Positions 1 to 6,445 of a DNA stretch of 10,099 bases are shown here, piece after piece; within the stretch, counting starts at the first letter, position 1; each line of letters begins with the position of its first letter. The stretch covers positions 1 to 10,099 of the forward strand of contig JALWME010000234.1 in assembly GCA_027083995.1 (NCBI GenBank), read 5' to 3'. The notes beneath the pieces are model-generated. The model was given only the letters and a program-made list of their open reading frames with translations. It searched no databases and was not told the DNA's origin. Source of the DNA: Sulfurovum sp. (lineage in GTDB: Bacteria; Campylobacterota; Campylobacteria; Campylobacterales; Sulfurovaceae). The position numbers and the translations under genes were made by a program.

Positions 1-81
1 TCAACCTGTTGGAAAAATTCACCACAAGCCAAAAATGCTATAGCTGATGCCATAGCATATGCAAAAAATATGTATATCTAA
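1..81 (+). CDS. C-terminal end of an unidentified protein (partial)
   Basis: The first frame is open from the window edge to a TAA at 79-81 and gives 26 residues. They have the alanine-rich, helix-like look of a protein C-terminus (…KNAIADAIAYAKNMYI). The other two forward frames were not favoured because this one reads through with normal codon use and is followed by an AT-rich spacer. The family cannot be recognised from so short a tail. The next gene starts 150 bp downstream and has its own promoter-like sequence, so the two need not be co-transcribed. Confidence 0.45.
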   Translation, partial: STCWKNSPQAKNAIADAIAYAKNMYI

Positions 82-206
82 CTACTATCTTTGAATAGGT
101 TTTTATAGTATAAACAGACTTTAGTTATTATATAGTCTCTTATTATGTTCAAAATAAAATTGAATTTGGAGCACACGTTTCAGATAAGCTCTAATTTTTT
201 TTACGC

Positions 207-212
207 TAAAAT
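207..212 (+). promoter_or_regulatory. Likely sigma70 -10 box for the PEBP gene
   Basis: TAAAAT lies 19 bp before the ATG at 232, directly after a run of eight T residues. This arrangement, a -10 box preceded by T-rich DNA instead of a defined -35, is common in Campylobacterota. It would give a leader of about 13 nt that just includes the ribosome site. It also argues against translation starting at the upstream in-frame ATG at 145. Confidence 0.4.
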
Positions 213-220
213 ATACCTTA

Positions 221-226
221 AAGGAA
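221..226 (+). promoter_or_regulatory. Ribosome binding site that decides the PEBP gene start
   Basis: AAGGAA sits 5 nt before the ATG at 232. The longer reading frame from ATG 145 has no comparable site, and its first 29 residues do not resemble a leader. Starting at 232 puts a clean signal peptide at the N-terminus. Confidence 0.75.
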
Positions 227-231
227 CCAAA

Positions 232-792
232 ATGAAACTACTAACACTTTCACTTCTTACAGCCACCGTACTTATGGCAGATACATTTACACTGCGAAGT
301 ACAGACATACAAGGACAGCTAACTAAAATACAAGAATTCAACGGTTTTGGTTGTTCTGGTGCTAACCAATCACCAGAACTCAACTGGAATAACGCTCCTA
401 CAGGCACTAAAAGTTTTGCTCTTACTATGTATGATAAAGATGCTCCTACAGGCAGTGGATGGTGGCATTGGCTTGTTATAAATATACCAGCTTCAACCAA
501 ACAGATAGTCTCTGATGCATCGGGAAAACATCTACTCCCTAAAGGTGCGATAGAGACGATGACAGACTATGGGTCTGCCTCTTTTGGTGGGGCTTGCCCT
601 CCTGTGGGAGACAAAGCACATACCTATACATTTACACTTCATGCCTTAGATGTGGAAAAGTTAGACCTCACAGCTGAAAGTGACTCTGCCTTAGTGGGGT
701 TTATGATTAACAGCCATACTATAGAGAAGGCAAGTATTGTTTCTTATTATTCACGATCTGTAGAGAAAAAGAATACTACAGGTAAACAATAA
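232..792 (+). CDS. Exported YbhB/YbcL-type PEBP family protein (Raf kinase inhibitor-like)
   Basis: The 186-residue product starts at ATG 232. Residues 1-16 form a signal peptide (short Lys-containing start, hydrophobic core, probable cleavage after MA16 before DTF), so the mature protein should be periplasmic. The rest matches the bacterial phosphatidylethanolamine-binding fold: an SPELNW strand at 47-52, the ligand-pocket block YDKDAP at 67-72 with HW at 79-80 and NIP at 84-86, then YGSASFGGACPP at 113-124 and the H-Y-F strand TYTFTLHALD at 131-140. Length is normal for YbhB relatives, which are about 160-185 residues. Two cysteines (C41 and C122) could pair after export. Molecular function is not established for most bacterial members, and binding of a small anionic ligand in the pocket is only inferred from the fold. 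It appears to be transcribed alone; the next gene has its own -10-like box. Confidence 0.9.
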   Translation: MKLLTLSLLTATVLMADTFTLRSTDIQGQLTKIQEFNGFGCSGANQSPELNWNNAPTGTKSFALTMYDKDAPTGSGWWHWLVINIPASTKQIVSDASGKHLLPKGAIETMTDYGSASFGGACPPVGDKAHTYTFTLHALDVEKLDLTAESDSALVGFMINSHTIEKASIVSYYSRSVEKKNTTGKQ

Positions 793-813
793 GGGGGTTT
801 AGTATTTATAGTG

Positions 814-819
814 TACAAT
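814..819 (+). promoter_or_regulatory. Possible -10 box for the 845-1165 gene
   Basis: TACAAT followed by CCGA lies 25 bp before the ATG at 845. A very similar TACAAT/AATCCGA context precedes apt at 4557-4570. No good -35 is seen. Read-through from the PEBP gene, which ends only 21 bp earlier, is also possible. Confidence 0.4.
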
Positions 820-844
820 CCGATATAACAACCAAGGAATTTTT

Positions 845-1165
845 ATGTCAAACAACACTTATGAAGTCATCACCTATGAAGAGACTGTAGGATTTAACTA
901 TACATTACCCAATGAAGATGAAACAAGAACCATAGAACATACACTTACTTTTATCTGGGATGATACGCTTGAAAAGTTTTTTGAAGAATATGGAAAAGAC
1001 AAACCATACAAAACCAATACCTTCAAACGAGAAAGAGAAAAAAACTTTTTTATAGAACAGCTAGAAGGTGAAACTGAAGACCTTATAGACGAAGTGCAAG
1101 AAGAGATAGCAAACAAAATGAAGTTTGGTTTTGACTTCAGTGGTCAACTTCACAATGATGACTAA
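845..1165 (+). CDS. Small acidic protein, function unknown
   Basis: A 106-residue product with AAGGAA 5 nt before ATG 845. I do not recognise the family. By my count it has 27 Asp/Glu against 11 Lys/Arg, no signal peptide, no membrane helix and no cysteine, so a soluble cytosolic protein is expected. The N-terminal part (about residues 5-45) looks beta-rich with alternating hydrophobic and Thr/Glu residues. Residues 66-92 look like a charged helix (FFIEQLEGETEDLIDEVQEE). The tail is FDFSGQLHNDD, ending in NDD like the unrelated-looking protein at 3050-3361. It stops 18 bp from the end of the convergent SelO gene, with no clear terminator between them. Real coding is supported by the ribosome site, the promoter-like box and the length of the frame in AT-rich DNA. 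Confidence 0.75.
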   Translation: MSNNTYEVITYEETVGFNYTLPNEDETRTIEHTLTFIWDDTLEKFFEEYGKDKPYKTNTFKREREKNFFIEQLEGETEDLIDEVQEEIANKMKFGFDFSGQLHNDD

Positions 1166-1183
1166 ATATTACAACCAAATCCC

Positions 1184-2890
1184 CTAAGAAGAACAGCTTA
1201 CATGTGAGATACCACCTATCTCAAAGAGGTGTGAGGGTTTAAGACTGTAGTATCTCTTTTCTATCTCTTTGGATTGCTCAGTATAAGGTTCTGTCATGAC
1301 AGCTTGTAGCTCTTTTAGTAAAGTATAGTCTCCTGTTTGTGCCTGCTTATATGCAGCCACAAGATGCCACTCCCTTAAGGTGTACTTGGGGTTTACTCTC
1401 TTCATCTGTTGTGAGAGTGCCTCTTTTGGTAGTGTAGTATCATCAATAAATGTATGCCACTTTTCAAGCCACGATATCCAAGCATGCTGAAGCATTTGAT
1501 TATTATCTATATCTTGATAAAAGCTTTTTTGTAGTGGCTCCATCTCTTGGGGAAGTTCTGAAAGTTCACGAAAAAAGATGGTGTAATCTACTTCAGTTTG
1601 TATCATCAGTGCCATAAGCTCTCTAAAAAGTGTAGCATCAAACGTCTTTAATCCTAGTTTACCAGCCCACATTTGCTCTAGCTTTCTTTGTGCGGTTTTG
1701 CCAAAGTTTTTTCTTATATTCTCTAGCTTTTTCAAATAGTCTGTATCTTCTCCAAGCAGAGGCTCTAGTGATTTACAAAACATCAAATAGTTTTTATGTG
1801 CAGCTTTAGGCTGGTTAAAAAATGCAAAATGCTCACCCCCTCCTGTCCAAGACTGATACTTTGGATCAAACAATTCACAAAACCCAAAAGGGCCATAGTC
1901 AAGCGTATAGCCTCCTGCTGCTGTGTTGTCACTGTTGAAGTTGCCTTGGCAGTAACCCACACGTATCCACTCTGCCACCAAAGAAGCAAGACGTACCTGA
2001 AACACAGTGGCTAGTTCTAGCACCTTTTCTTCAAGACTTAGACTTGCATCTATCTGCTCACTGTACTCACGCTCACAAAGGTGCAATACCAACATCTCAA
2101 GCTCTTCTAGTGCTTTGGGGTGTTCATTTTTTCTGGCACGTCTGGCAAAAAGCTCAAGCTGTCCTACACGTATGAATGACGGTGCTACACGTGTGGAGAT
2201 AGCCACAGCCTCATCTGCCATCATGTCAGGGTCTCTTGTGTGTGCATTTTGGGAGTACCATGGGCGTTTTACTTTTTGGGAAGCAGAAACATACAGACTT
2301 AAAGAGCGTGATGTAGGAATGCCCAGTGCATACATATGCTCCTGAGCCAAAAACTCACGTACACTTGAACGAAGCACCGCTCTTCCATCTGCACCACGGC
2401 AGTAAGGCGTTCTACCTGCCCCTTTAAGTTGAAACTCCCAACGTTTGCCATCTACAACTGCTTCAAGTACAGAGATAGCACGACCATCACCATAGCCATT
2501 ACCTGTGCCAAAAGGACATTGCTGCGTATACTCTGTACCATAGATGGAAAGTGCATAGCCCGTTGCCCACCCAACTTTCCGCATAGGTGGCGGAAGCTGT
2601 GATAAATCACCTGAAAACATACGTATAAAATCATCACGCTTTGCTAATTCATCAGCCAAGCCAAGTTCAGCAAAAAAGTTTTTACTATGTGCTACATACT
2701 GAGGCTTGTCAATAGGTGTTGGCTTAACGGTGACATAATGACCTGTAAAGACTTCTCTGGGGTCATGGTCTATGCCATCATCTTTAGCTTGGGGGTCACA
2801 GTTTAGTCTCTGCATGTATGAGTAGTCTGCCAGTGTTACTAGCTTTGATAGTGTTTCTGGTTTTTCAATTTTTCTTGAATTTGGGTACAT
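1184..2890 (-). CDS. selO: Protein adenylyltransferase SelO (YdiU/UPF0061 family)
   Basis: A 568-residue pseudokinase-fold enzyme; characterised SelO proteins transfer AMP from ATP to Ser, Thr or Tyr of target proteins. The family blocks appear in order: [16 protein letters not shown] near 100-115, YGDGRA at 133-138, [18 protein letters not shown] at 154-171 with the nucleotide-site Lys at 156, [19 protein letters not shown] at 177-195 with the paired Glu at 179, [10 protein letters not shown] at 234-243, and NSDN then DYGPFGF at 319-337. The active-site Asp and metal ligands map to D321, N322 and D331, with the same 10-residue D-to-D spacing as in the Pseudomonas enzyme. The C-terminus is VSCSS, placing Cys566 where selenoprotein O carries selenocysteine. 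AAGGAA lies 5 nt before the start, and length suits the family. The loop usually written HGVxNTDN is here CQGNFNSDN, so it belongs to a divergent branch. Confidence 0.95.
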   Translation of the reverse strand: MYPNSRKIEKPETLSKLVTLADYSYMQRLNCDPQAKDDGIDHDPREVFTGHYVTVKPTPIDKPQYVAHSKNFFAELGLADELAKRDDFIRMFSGDLSQLPPPMRKVGWATGYALSIYGTEYTQQCPFGTGNGYGDGRAISVLEAVVDGKRWEFQLKGAGRTPYCRGADGRAVLRSSVREFLAQEHMYALGIPTSRSLSLYVSASQKVKRPWYSQNAHTRDPDMMADEAVAISTRVAPSFIRVGQLELFARRARKNEHPKALEELEMLVLHLCEREYSEQIDASLSLEEKVLELATVFQVRLASLVAEWIRVGYCQGNFNSDNTAAGGYTLDYGPFGFCELFDPKYQSWTGGGEHFAFFNQPKAAHKNYLMFCKSLEPLLGEDTDYLKKLENIRKNFGKTAQRKLEQMWAGKLGLKTFDATLFRELMALMIQTEVDYTIFFRELSELPQEMEPLQKSFYQDIDNNQMLQHAWISWLEKWHTFIDDTTLPKEALSQQMKRVNPKYTLREWHLVAAYKQAQTGDYTLLKELQAVMTEPYTEQSKEIEKRYYSLKPSHLFEIGGISHVSCSS

Positions 2891-2912
2891 CGTGTTCCTT
2901 TATTTTGCATAG

Positions 2913-2921
2913 ATATTATCA
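2913..2921 (-). promoter_or_regulatory. Possible extended -10 box for selO
   Basis: On the minus strand the sequence reads TGATAATAT (TG, one base, TAATAT), 23 bp before the selO start at 2890 and upstream of its AAGGAA ribosome site. No -35 is evident. The 159-bp gap to the divergent gene at 3050 must hold promoters for both directions. Confidence 0.35.
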
Positions 2922-3008
2922 TAAATATATTTCATCATGTGGTATATACGTTAACATATGTACAACAAAAACCATTAACCCACTAAACTTTTCATTCAAA
3001 AATTTCGC

Positions 3009-3014
3009 TATAAT
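3009..3014 (+). promoter_or_regulatory. Likely -10 box for the 3050-3361 gene
   Basis: A perfect TATAAT preceded by TTTCGC lies 35 bp before ATG 3050. The DNA just upstream is rich in T and A (ACTTTTCATTCAAAAATTT), as is usual for sigma70 promoters in Campylobacterota. The expected leader is about 28-30 nt and includes the GAGGAA ribosome site at 3039-3044. Confidence 0.6.
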
Positions 3015-3049
3015 CAACGCAAATAATATCTCAAGAATGAGGAACAAAA

Positions 3050-3361
3050 ATGTTTGGACTACCACTAAGAAAAGGCTTTTGTATGAAGGTTGAAGGTGCT
3101 GTGAATCTCAACCGTCCAGATATGCACAACATCGCAGCTGAGTTAGGTGTAAGTACCAATGATGTGCTTCTAAAAGATGGTATACTCACTGTCTACAATA
3201 CGACAGACAGCTGTCAGGAAATCATAGATGACAATGCTCTGGCTGCATTTGTCGCCATGGCTCTTGATATCTCACCTGAAAAAATCACAGATATACAAGA
3301 AGTAGAAGAAGAACCTATAGAACTGGACTTTGATTTGAGCGAATTTGAGAATGATGACTAA
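3050..3361 (+). CDS. Small acidic protein, function unknown
   Basis: A 103-residue product whose family I do not recognise. GAGGAA lies 5 nt before ATG 3050, with a perfect TATAAT further up. A second in-frame ATG at 3083 (Met12) has AAAGG 7 nt ahead and would give a 92-residue form, so the start is not fully settled. The first 13 residues are basic and contain one of two cysteines (C11). The middle (about 25-80) looks like a compact helix-turn-strand domain (AAELGVSTNDVLL, DGILTVYNTT, DDNALAAFVAMALDI). The last 25 residues are strongly acidic and end FDLSEFENDD. In all, 23 Asp/Glu stand against 6 Lys/Arg. No signal peptide or membrane helix is seen. The final 47 bp overlap the end of the convergent transporter gene, so its acidic tail is encoded opposite the transporter's C-terminus. 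Confidence 0.75.
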   Translation: MFGLPLRKGFCMKVEGAVNLNRPDMHNIAAELGVSTNDVLLKDGILTVYNTTDSCQEIIDDNALAAFVAMALDISPEKITDIQEVEEEPIELDFDLSEFENDD

Positions 3362-4274
3362 TATAGACTGCTAACGGTATCTGCACTACATAAGCAAACA
3401 TGATAGGCAAAAGCATAGATACACCGAAAATACCAAGCGTAAAAGTAGCAATCACCAGTGCCAAAGTAAGGTATCGTGTCATTGAATGCCAAAAAGCTGC
3501 TCTTTCTTGTGGAGAGTTTTGATTATAGATAAACCTAGATACATAATACGCAAGGGTATAAAAAATCAGTACCGACACAAAAGCAATAGGTATGAGCTGT
3601 GGATCAAAATCCCATACATCTTCTAAACGTTGTGCACTTTGTAGACCAAACAGGTAAAATATAATGATAAAAATACTGATTTGGGAGATATGCTGTCTAT
3701 AAGTATGCATCACGGTAACCAATGGCTTAATGAGTCGAACTATCCTGGAGGCTATAAATGGTATAATAATAAGTAGCATAAGTACAGCTGAAGCAAACTG
3801 ACTTATACCCACTCTACTATCATAACGTGCATCAAAATATGCAGCAGTATATGTACCAAAAATATCCAACATCAAAAGTGACAAGGTAACAAGAAGCAGG
3901 TTTATAAACAGTAGCAAGAACCCCAAAGATGTGTCTGCTTTAGACTTTTTAATCCAGTGCATTACCATACCCCCACCAGAGAGCAAAGAGAGCATAAATA
4001 ACCCAGCCGTAATACCAAAGTCACCCGTAGCAAATCCAATAGCCAAGGCAAGTATAGGAAGTAATATGTAATTTACTGCAAAACCTTTGAGTATCACCCC
4101 TTTGTGTATCCAGATAAGCTTAATATGTGAAAGTTCAAAATTAAAGAGTGAAGGCATAATGAGAGTGATGCCTGCAAAGAGGCAGATTTTGGAAGAAAAT
4201 ATAAAACCATTTGAATCCATCCCATACCAATAGCCAAGTATTGCTCCTAAAATCACAATAACAATTAACTGCAT
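3315..4274 (-). CDS. Ten-helix transporter of the BASS/ACR3 (SBF) superfamily
   Basis: A 319-residue, very hydrophobic inner-membrane protein. I count about ten membrane helices: roughly 3-18, 28-45, 58-82, 86-106, 116-138, 158-180, 197-213, 228-246, 266-288 and 290-306. This is the size and layout of bile acid:sodium symporter and ACR3 arsenite-pump relatives. Family-like features are the KGFAVNYILLPILALAIG helix, the broken helix LSGGGMVMHWIKKSKAD at 98-114, which aligns with the ACR3 fourth-helix region, and SMTRYLTLALVIA plus LLPIMFAYVVQIP in the C-terminal half. Substrate is unknown. The cysteine that ACR3 pumps need in helix four is replaced by Gly here, so arsenite export should not be assumed. 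AAGGAT lies 7 nt before the start. The gene stands alone, divergent from apt and overlapping the 3050-3361 gene by 47 bp. Confidence 0.8.
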   Translation of the reverse strand: MQLIVIVILGAILGYWYGMDSNGFIFSSKICLFAGITLIMPSLFNFELSHIKLIWIHKGVILKGFAVNYILLPILALAIGFATGDFGITAGLFMLSLLSGGGMVMHWIKKSKADTSLGFLLLFINLLLVTLSLLMLDIFGTYTAAYFDARYDSRVGISQFASAVLMLLIIIPFIASRIVRLIKPLVTVMHTYRQHISQISIFIIIFYLFGLQSAQRLEDVWDFDPQLIPIAFVSVLIFYTLAYYVSRFIYNQNSPQERAAFWHSMTRYLTLALVIATFTLGIFGVSMLLPIMFAYVVQIPLAVYISHHSQIRSNQSPVL

Positions 4275-4591
4275 TCTAAATCCTTTTGCTATAATAATAA
4301 AAGTCTAACATATCAAAGCGTCTAGAAGCAATGCACTCCTAGTCTTATTGGGTAAATATATTAATTAAGTATCATAATAGCTCAATTTTTATATACAACA
4401 TACATGTGTATTATCTCTGAATATGTGACTGAATGATAGTTCTCATCTCATCCATCACTATTAACCGACTTCTTCTATTATTATGATAGTATTTAGGTTT
4501 TAATCCCACTCTGCATGTCCCTCAATATTATCTAAATACATTTACATAATCTGTGATACAATAATCCGACTTTAAATCTAAGGATATTCCA
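4275..4591. other. Intergenic region between the transporter gene and apt
   Basis: A 317-bp AT-rich spacer separates two divergently read genes. On the apt side it holds a promoter-like TGATACAAT at 4554-4562 and the AAGGAT ribosome site at 4580-4585. On the transporter side it holds the ribosome site at 4281-4286. An imperfect 15-bp dyad, CTATTATTATGATAG, lies at 4475-4489. One minus-strand frame from GTG 4509 to TAA 4411 gives 32 residues rich in Arg, but there is not enough to call a gene. No hairpin with a T run and no tRNA-like fold was seen. Confidence 0.6.
4554..4562 (+). promoter_or_regulatory. Likely extended -10 promoter of apt
   Basis: TGATACAAT fits the TGn-TATAAT extended -10 pattern with one mismatch and lies 29 bp before the apt start. 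Transcription would begin near 4569, giving a leader of about 22 nt with the AAGGAT site in it. No clear -35 is seen. This promoter probably serves the whole apt-trpB-aminopeptidase-lipoprotein run. Confidence 0.5.
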
Positions 4592-5146
4592 ATGAGACTC
4601 TCAACACAAAATAAACAAATCATATTAAATAGTATTAGAGACATTCCAGACTTTCCAAAACCAGGCATAGTCTTTAAAGATATCACAACCCTACTCTCTA
4701 ACCCAAAAGCCTTAGATACCCTTATGACACACTTGGAAAACCGTTATAAGAGCTATAATTTAGACTATATAGCAGGCATAGATGCCAGAGGTTTCATCTT
4801 TGGGAGTATTCTTGCAGACAGGCTGGGTGTGGGCTTTGTGCCAGTACGTAAAAAAGGCAAACTCCCCTACACCACGGTGGCAGAAAAATACTCTCTTGAG
4901 TATGGTTTTGATGAAGTAGAGATCCACATAGATGCTTTTGCCTCTGAAGATTATGACGGCAAAGGTGCAAAAGTCTTACTTATAGATGACCTCATAGCTA
5001 CAGGAGGTACAGCAAAAGCTGCTGCAAACCTCATAGACAAAGTGGGTGCATCGTGTGTGGAAGCCTGTTTTATAATGGAGTTAGATTTTTTAAAAGGAAG
5101 AAAGAGTATAGATGTTCCTGTTTATTCAGTTTTATCTATAGACTAA
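4592..5146 (+). CDS. apt: Adenine phosphoribosyltransferase
   Basis: A 184-residue cytosolic salvage enzyme converting adenine and PRPP to AMP and pyrophosphate. Diagnostic blocks are [18 protein letters not shown] at 15-32, [10 protein letters not shown] at 62-71, the flexible-loop segment VRKKGKLPY at 85-93, and the PRPP-binding signature [17 protein letters not shown] at 128-144 with the adjacent acidic pair D132-D133. Length is normal for Apt (170-185). AAGGAT lies 6 nt before ATG 4592 and a TGATACAAT box lies further up. It is the first gene of a plus-strand run; trpB follows after 56 bp. One base-salvage gene beside an amino-acid gene and a peptidase suggests grouped housekeeping functions and not a single pathway. 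Confidence 0.97.
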   Translation: MRLSTQNKQIILNSIRDIPDFPKPGIVFKDITTLLSNPKALDTLMTHLENRYKSYNLDYIAGIDARGFIFGSILADRLGVGFVPVRKKGKLPYTTVAEKYSLEYGFDEVEIHIDAFASEDYDGKGAKVLLIDDLIATGGTAKAAANLIDKVGASCVEACFIMELDFLKGRKSIDVPVYSVLSID

Positions 5147-5170
5147 ACCCCTCCCTAACCTCCTATTGGG

Positions 5171-5176
5171 TATAAT
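5171..5176 (+). promoter_or_regulatory. Possible internal promoter (-10 box) ahead of trpB
   Basis: A perfect TATAAT preceded by TTGGG lies in the 56-bp gap between apt and trpB, 26 bp before the trpB start. It could give trpB and the downstream genes their own transcript. No -35 or trp operator is recognisable, and the upstream DNA is C-rich, not T-rich, which weakens the call. Confidence 0.4.
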
Positions 5177-5202
5177 CCTTTAATTAATTAAAAGAGATAT
5201 AG

Positions 5203-6429
5203 ATGGATTTACACAAAGAAATATACATACCTAAAGAAAGTCCTCATGACCCAGATAACAATGGACATTTTGGCAAATTTGGTGGACGTTTTGTGCCTGA
5301 GACGCTGATGCCAGCACTTGAGCAACTCCGATTAGACTATGAAGCAGTACGATTTGACAAGGATTTTTGGACAGAGGTGGACTACTACTACAAAAACTAT
5401 GTAGGTCGCCCCTCTGCACTCTACTATGCCGAAAATATCTCCAAAGAACTCGATGCAAAAATTTACCTCAAGCGTGAAGACCTGAATCATACAGGAGCAC
5501 ACAAGATAAATCACTGTGTGGCTCAAGCTGTACTTGCAAAGCGTCTAGGCAAAAAGAAAATCATCGCTGAGACTGGTGCAGGACAGCATGGTGTGGCTAC
5601 GGCTACTGTAGCAGCACTTTTTGGACTGGAGTGTGAAGTCTTTATGGGTGCAAAAGATGTAGCACGTCAAGAGCTTAACGTCTTTCGTATGAAACTGCTA
5701 GGGGCTAAGGTACACGCTATAGAGAGTGGCAGTAAAACGCTCAAAGATGCCATGAATGATGCCATTCGCCACTGGGTAACGCATGCACGTGACACCTACT
5801 ACCTCATAGGCACCGTAGCAGGGCCTCACCCCTACCCTATGATGGTGCGTGATATACAAAGTATCATCGGATGGGAAGCCAAAGTACAACTGAATGTGGT
5901 AGAAGGATGTTTACCCGATAAAGTCATCGCGTGTATTGGTGGTGGTTCTAACGCTCTAGGTGTCTTTAACCACTTTTTAGAAGATGAAAGTGTAGAGTGC
6001 ATTGGGATAGAAGCTGGCGGTTTGGGATTAGATTCCAAACATGGTTGTTCACTGGAAAAAGGAAGCCCTGGGGTTTTACATGGACAACTTAGCTACCTAC
6101 TACAAGATGAAGATGGACAGATACAAGAGGCACACTCTATCTCTGCAGGTCTTGACTACCCTGGCATTGGACCAGAGCATGCATTTTTTAAAGACAATGA
6201 CATTGTTACTTACGATCACATCACAGATGATGAAGCGATGGATGCCTTCGTATGGCTCTCACAAGCTGAGGGTATCATCCCTGCATTTGAGTCTTCTCAT
6301 GCAGTGGCATATTTGAAGAAGATGAAGCCTGAAGATATCAAAGGCAAAACTATACTGATAAACCTCTCTGGACGTGGAGATAAAGATATGATACAGGCTC
6401 AGGATATACTCAAAAATAAATTTAAATAG
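5203..6429 (+). CDS. trpB: Tryptophan synthase beta chain
   Basis: A 408-residue PLP enzyme that condenses indole with L-serine to make tryptophan, normally working in an alpha2beta2 complex with TrpA. Landmarks are [16 protein letters not shown] at 21-36 (typical of the TrpB1 type), [14 protein letters not shown] at 90-103 with the PLP Schiff-base Lys at 101, AETGAGQHG at 122-130 with the catalytic Glu at 124±1, GGGSNA at 246-251 holding the PLP phosphate, and LSGRGDKD at 388-395. The sequence is complete, with no missing catalytic residue. Only a weak AAGAGA ribosome site precedes ATG 5203, in contrast to the strong sites of its neighbours. No trpA or other trp gene lies in the window; the aminopeptidase gene follows after 16 bp, so co-transcription is likely. 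Confidence 0.97.
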   Translation: MDLHKEIYIPKESPHDPDNNGHFGKFGGRFVPETLMPALEQLRLDYEAVRFDKDFWTEVDYYYKNYVGRPSALYYAENISKELDAKIYLKREDLNHTGAHKINHCVAQAVLAKRLGKKKIIAETGAGQHGVATATVAALFGLECEVFMGAKDVARQELNVFRMKLLGAKVHAIESGSKTLKDAMNDAIRHWVTHARDTYYLIGTVAGPHPYPMMVRDIQSIIGWEAKVQLNVVEGCLPDKVIACIGGGSNALGVFNHFLEDESVECIGIEAGGLGLDSKHGCSLEKGSPGVLHGQLSYLLQDEDGQIQEAHSISAGLDYPGIGPEHAFFKDNDIVTYDHITDDEAMDAFVWLSQAEGIIPAFESSHAVAYLKKMKPEDIKGKTILINLSGRGDKDMIQAQDILKNKFK

Positions 6430-6445
6430 CACTAAAGGATTATAG

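Noticed and set aside
116..138. Inverted repeat AGACT…AGTCT as a terminator for the left-edge gene
   Set aside because: The arms are only 5 bp, the loop is 13 nt of AT, and no T run follows. The fold would be very weak.
145..231. 29-codon N-terminal extension of the PEBP gene from ATG 145
   Set aside because: No ribosome site precedes ATG 145, the residues are not a leader, and a -10-like box and AAGGAA lie inside this stretch. The ATG at 232 yields a proper signal peptide.
2007..2345. 112-codon plus-strand open frame
   Set aside because: It lies wholly antisense to selO, whose family motifs run through the same DNA. It has no ribosome site and a Ser/Arg-rich content typical of a shadow frame.
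2818..3093. 91-codon plus-strand open frame across the selO start and the intergenic region
   Set aside because: It begins antisense to selO, crosses two promoter-like boxes and ends in another frame within the 3050-3361 gene, which has a better start and composition.
4288..4316. TTGATA-17 bp-TATAGC as the transporter promoter (minus strand)
   Set aside because: The spacing is ideal, but transcription would start about 7 nt before the ATG, inside the AAGGAT ribosome site, leaving no usable leader.
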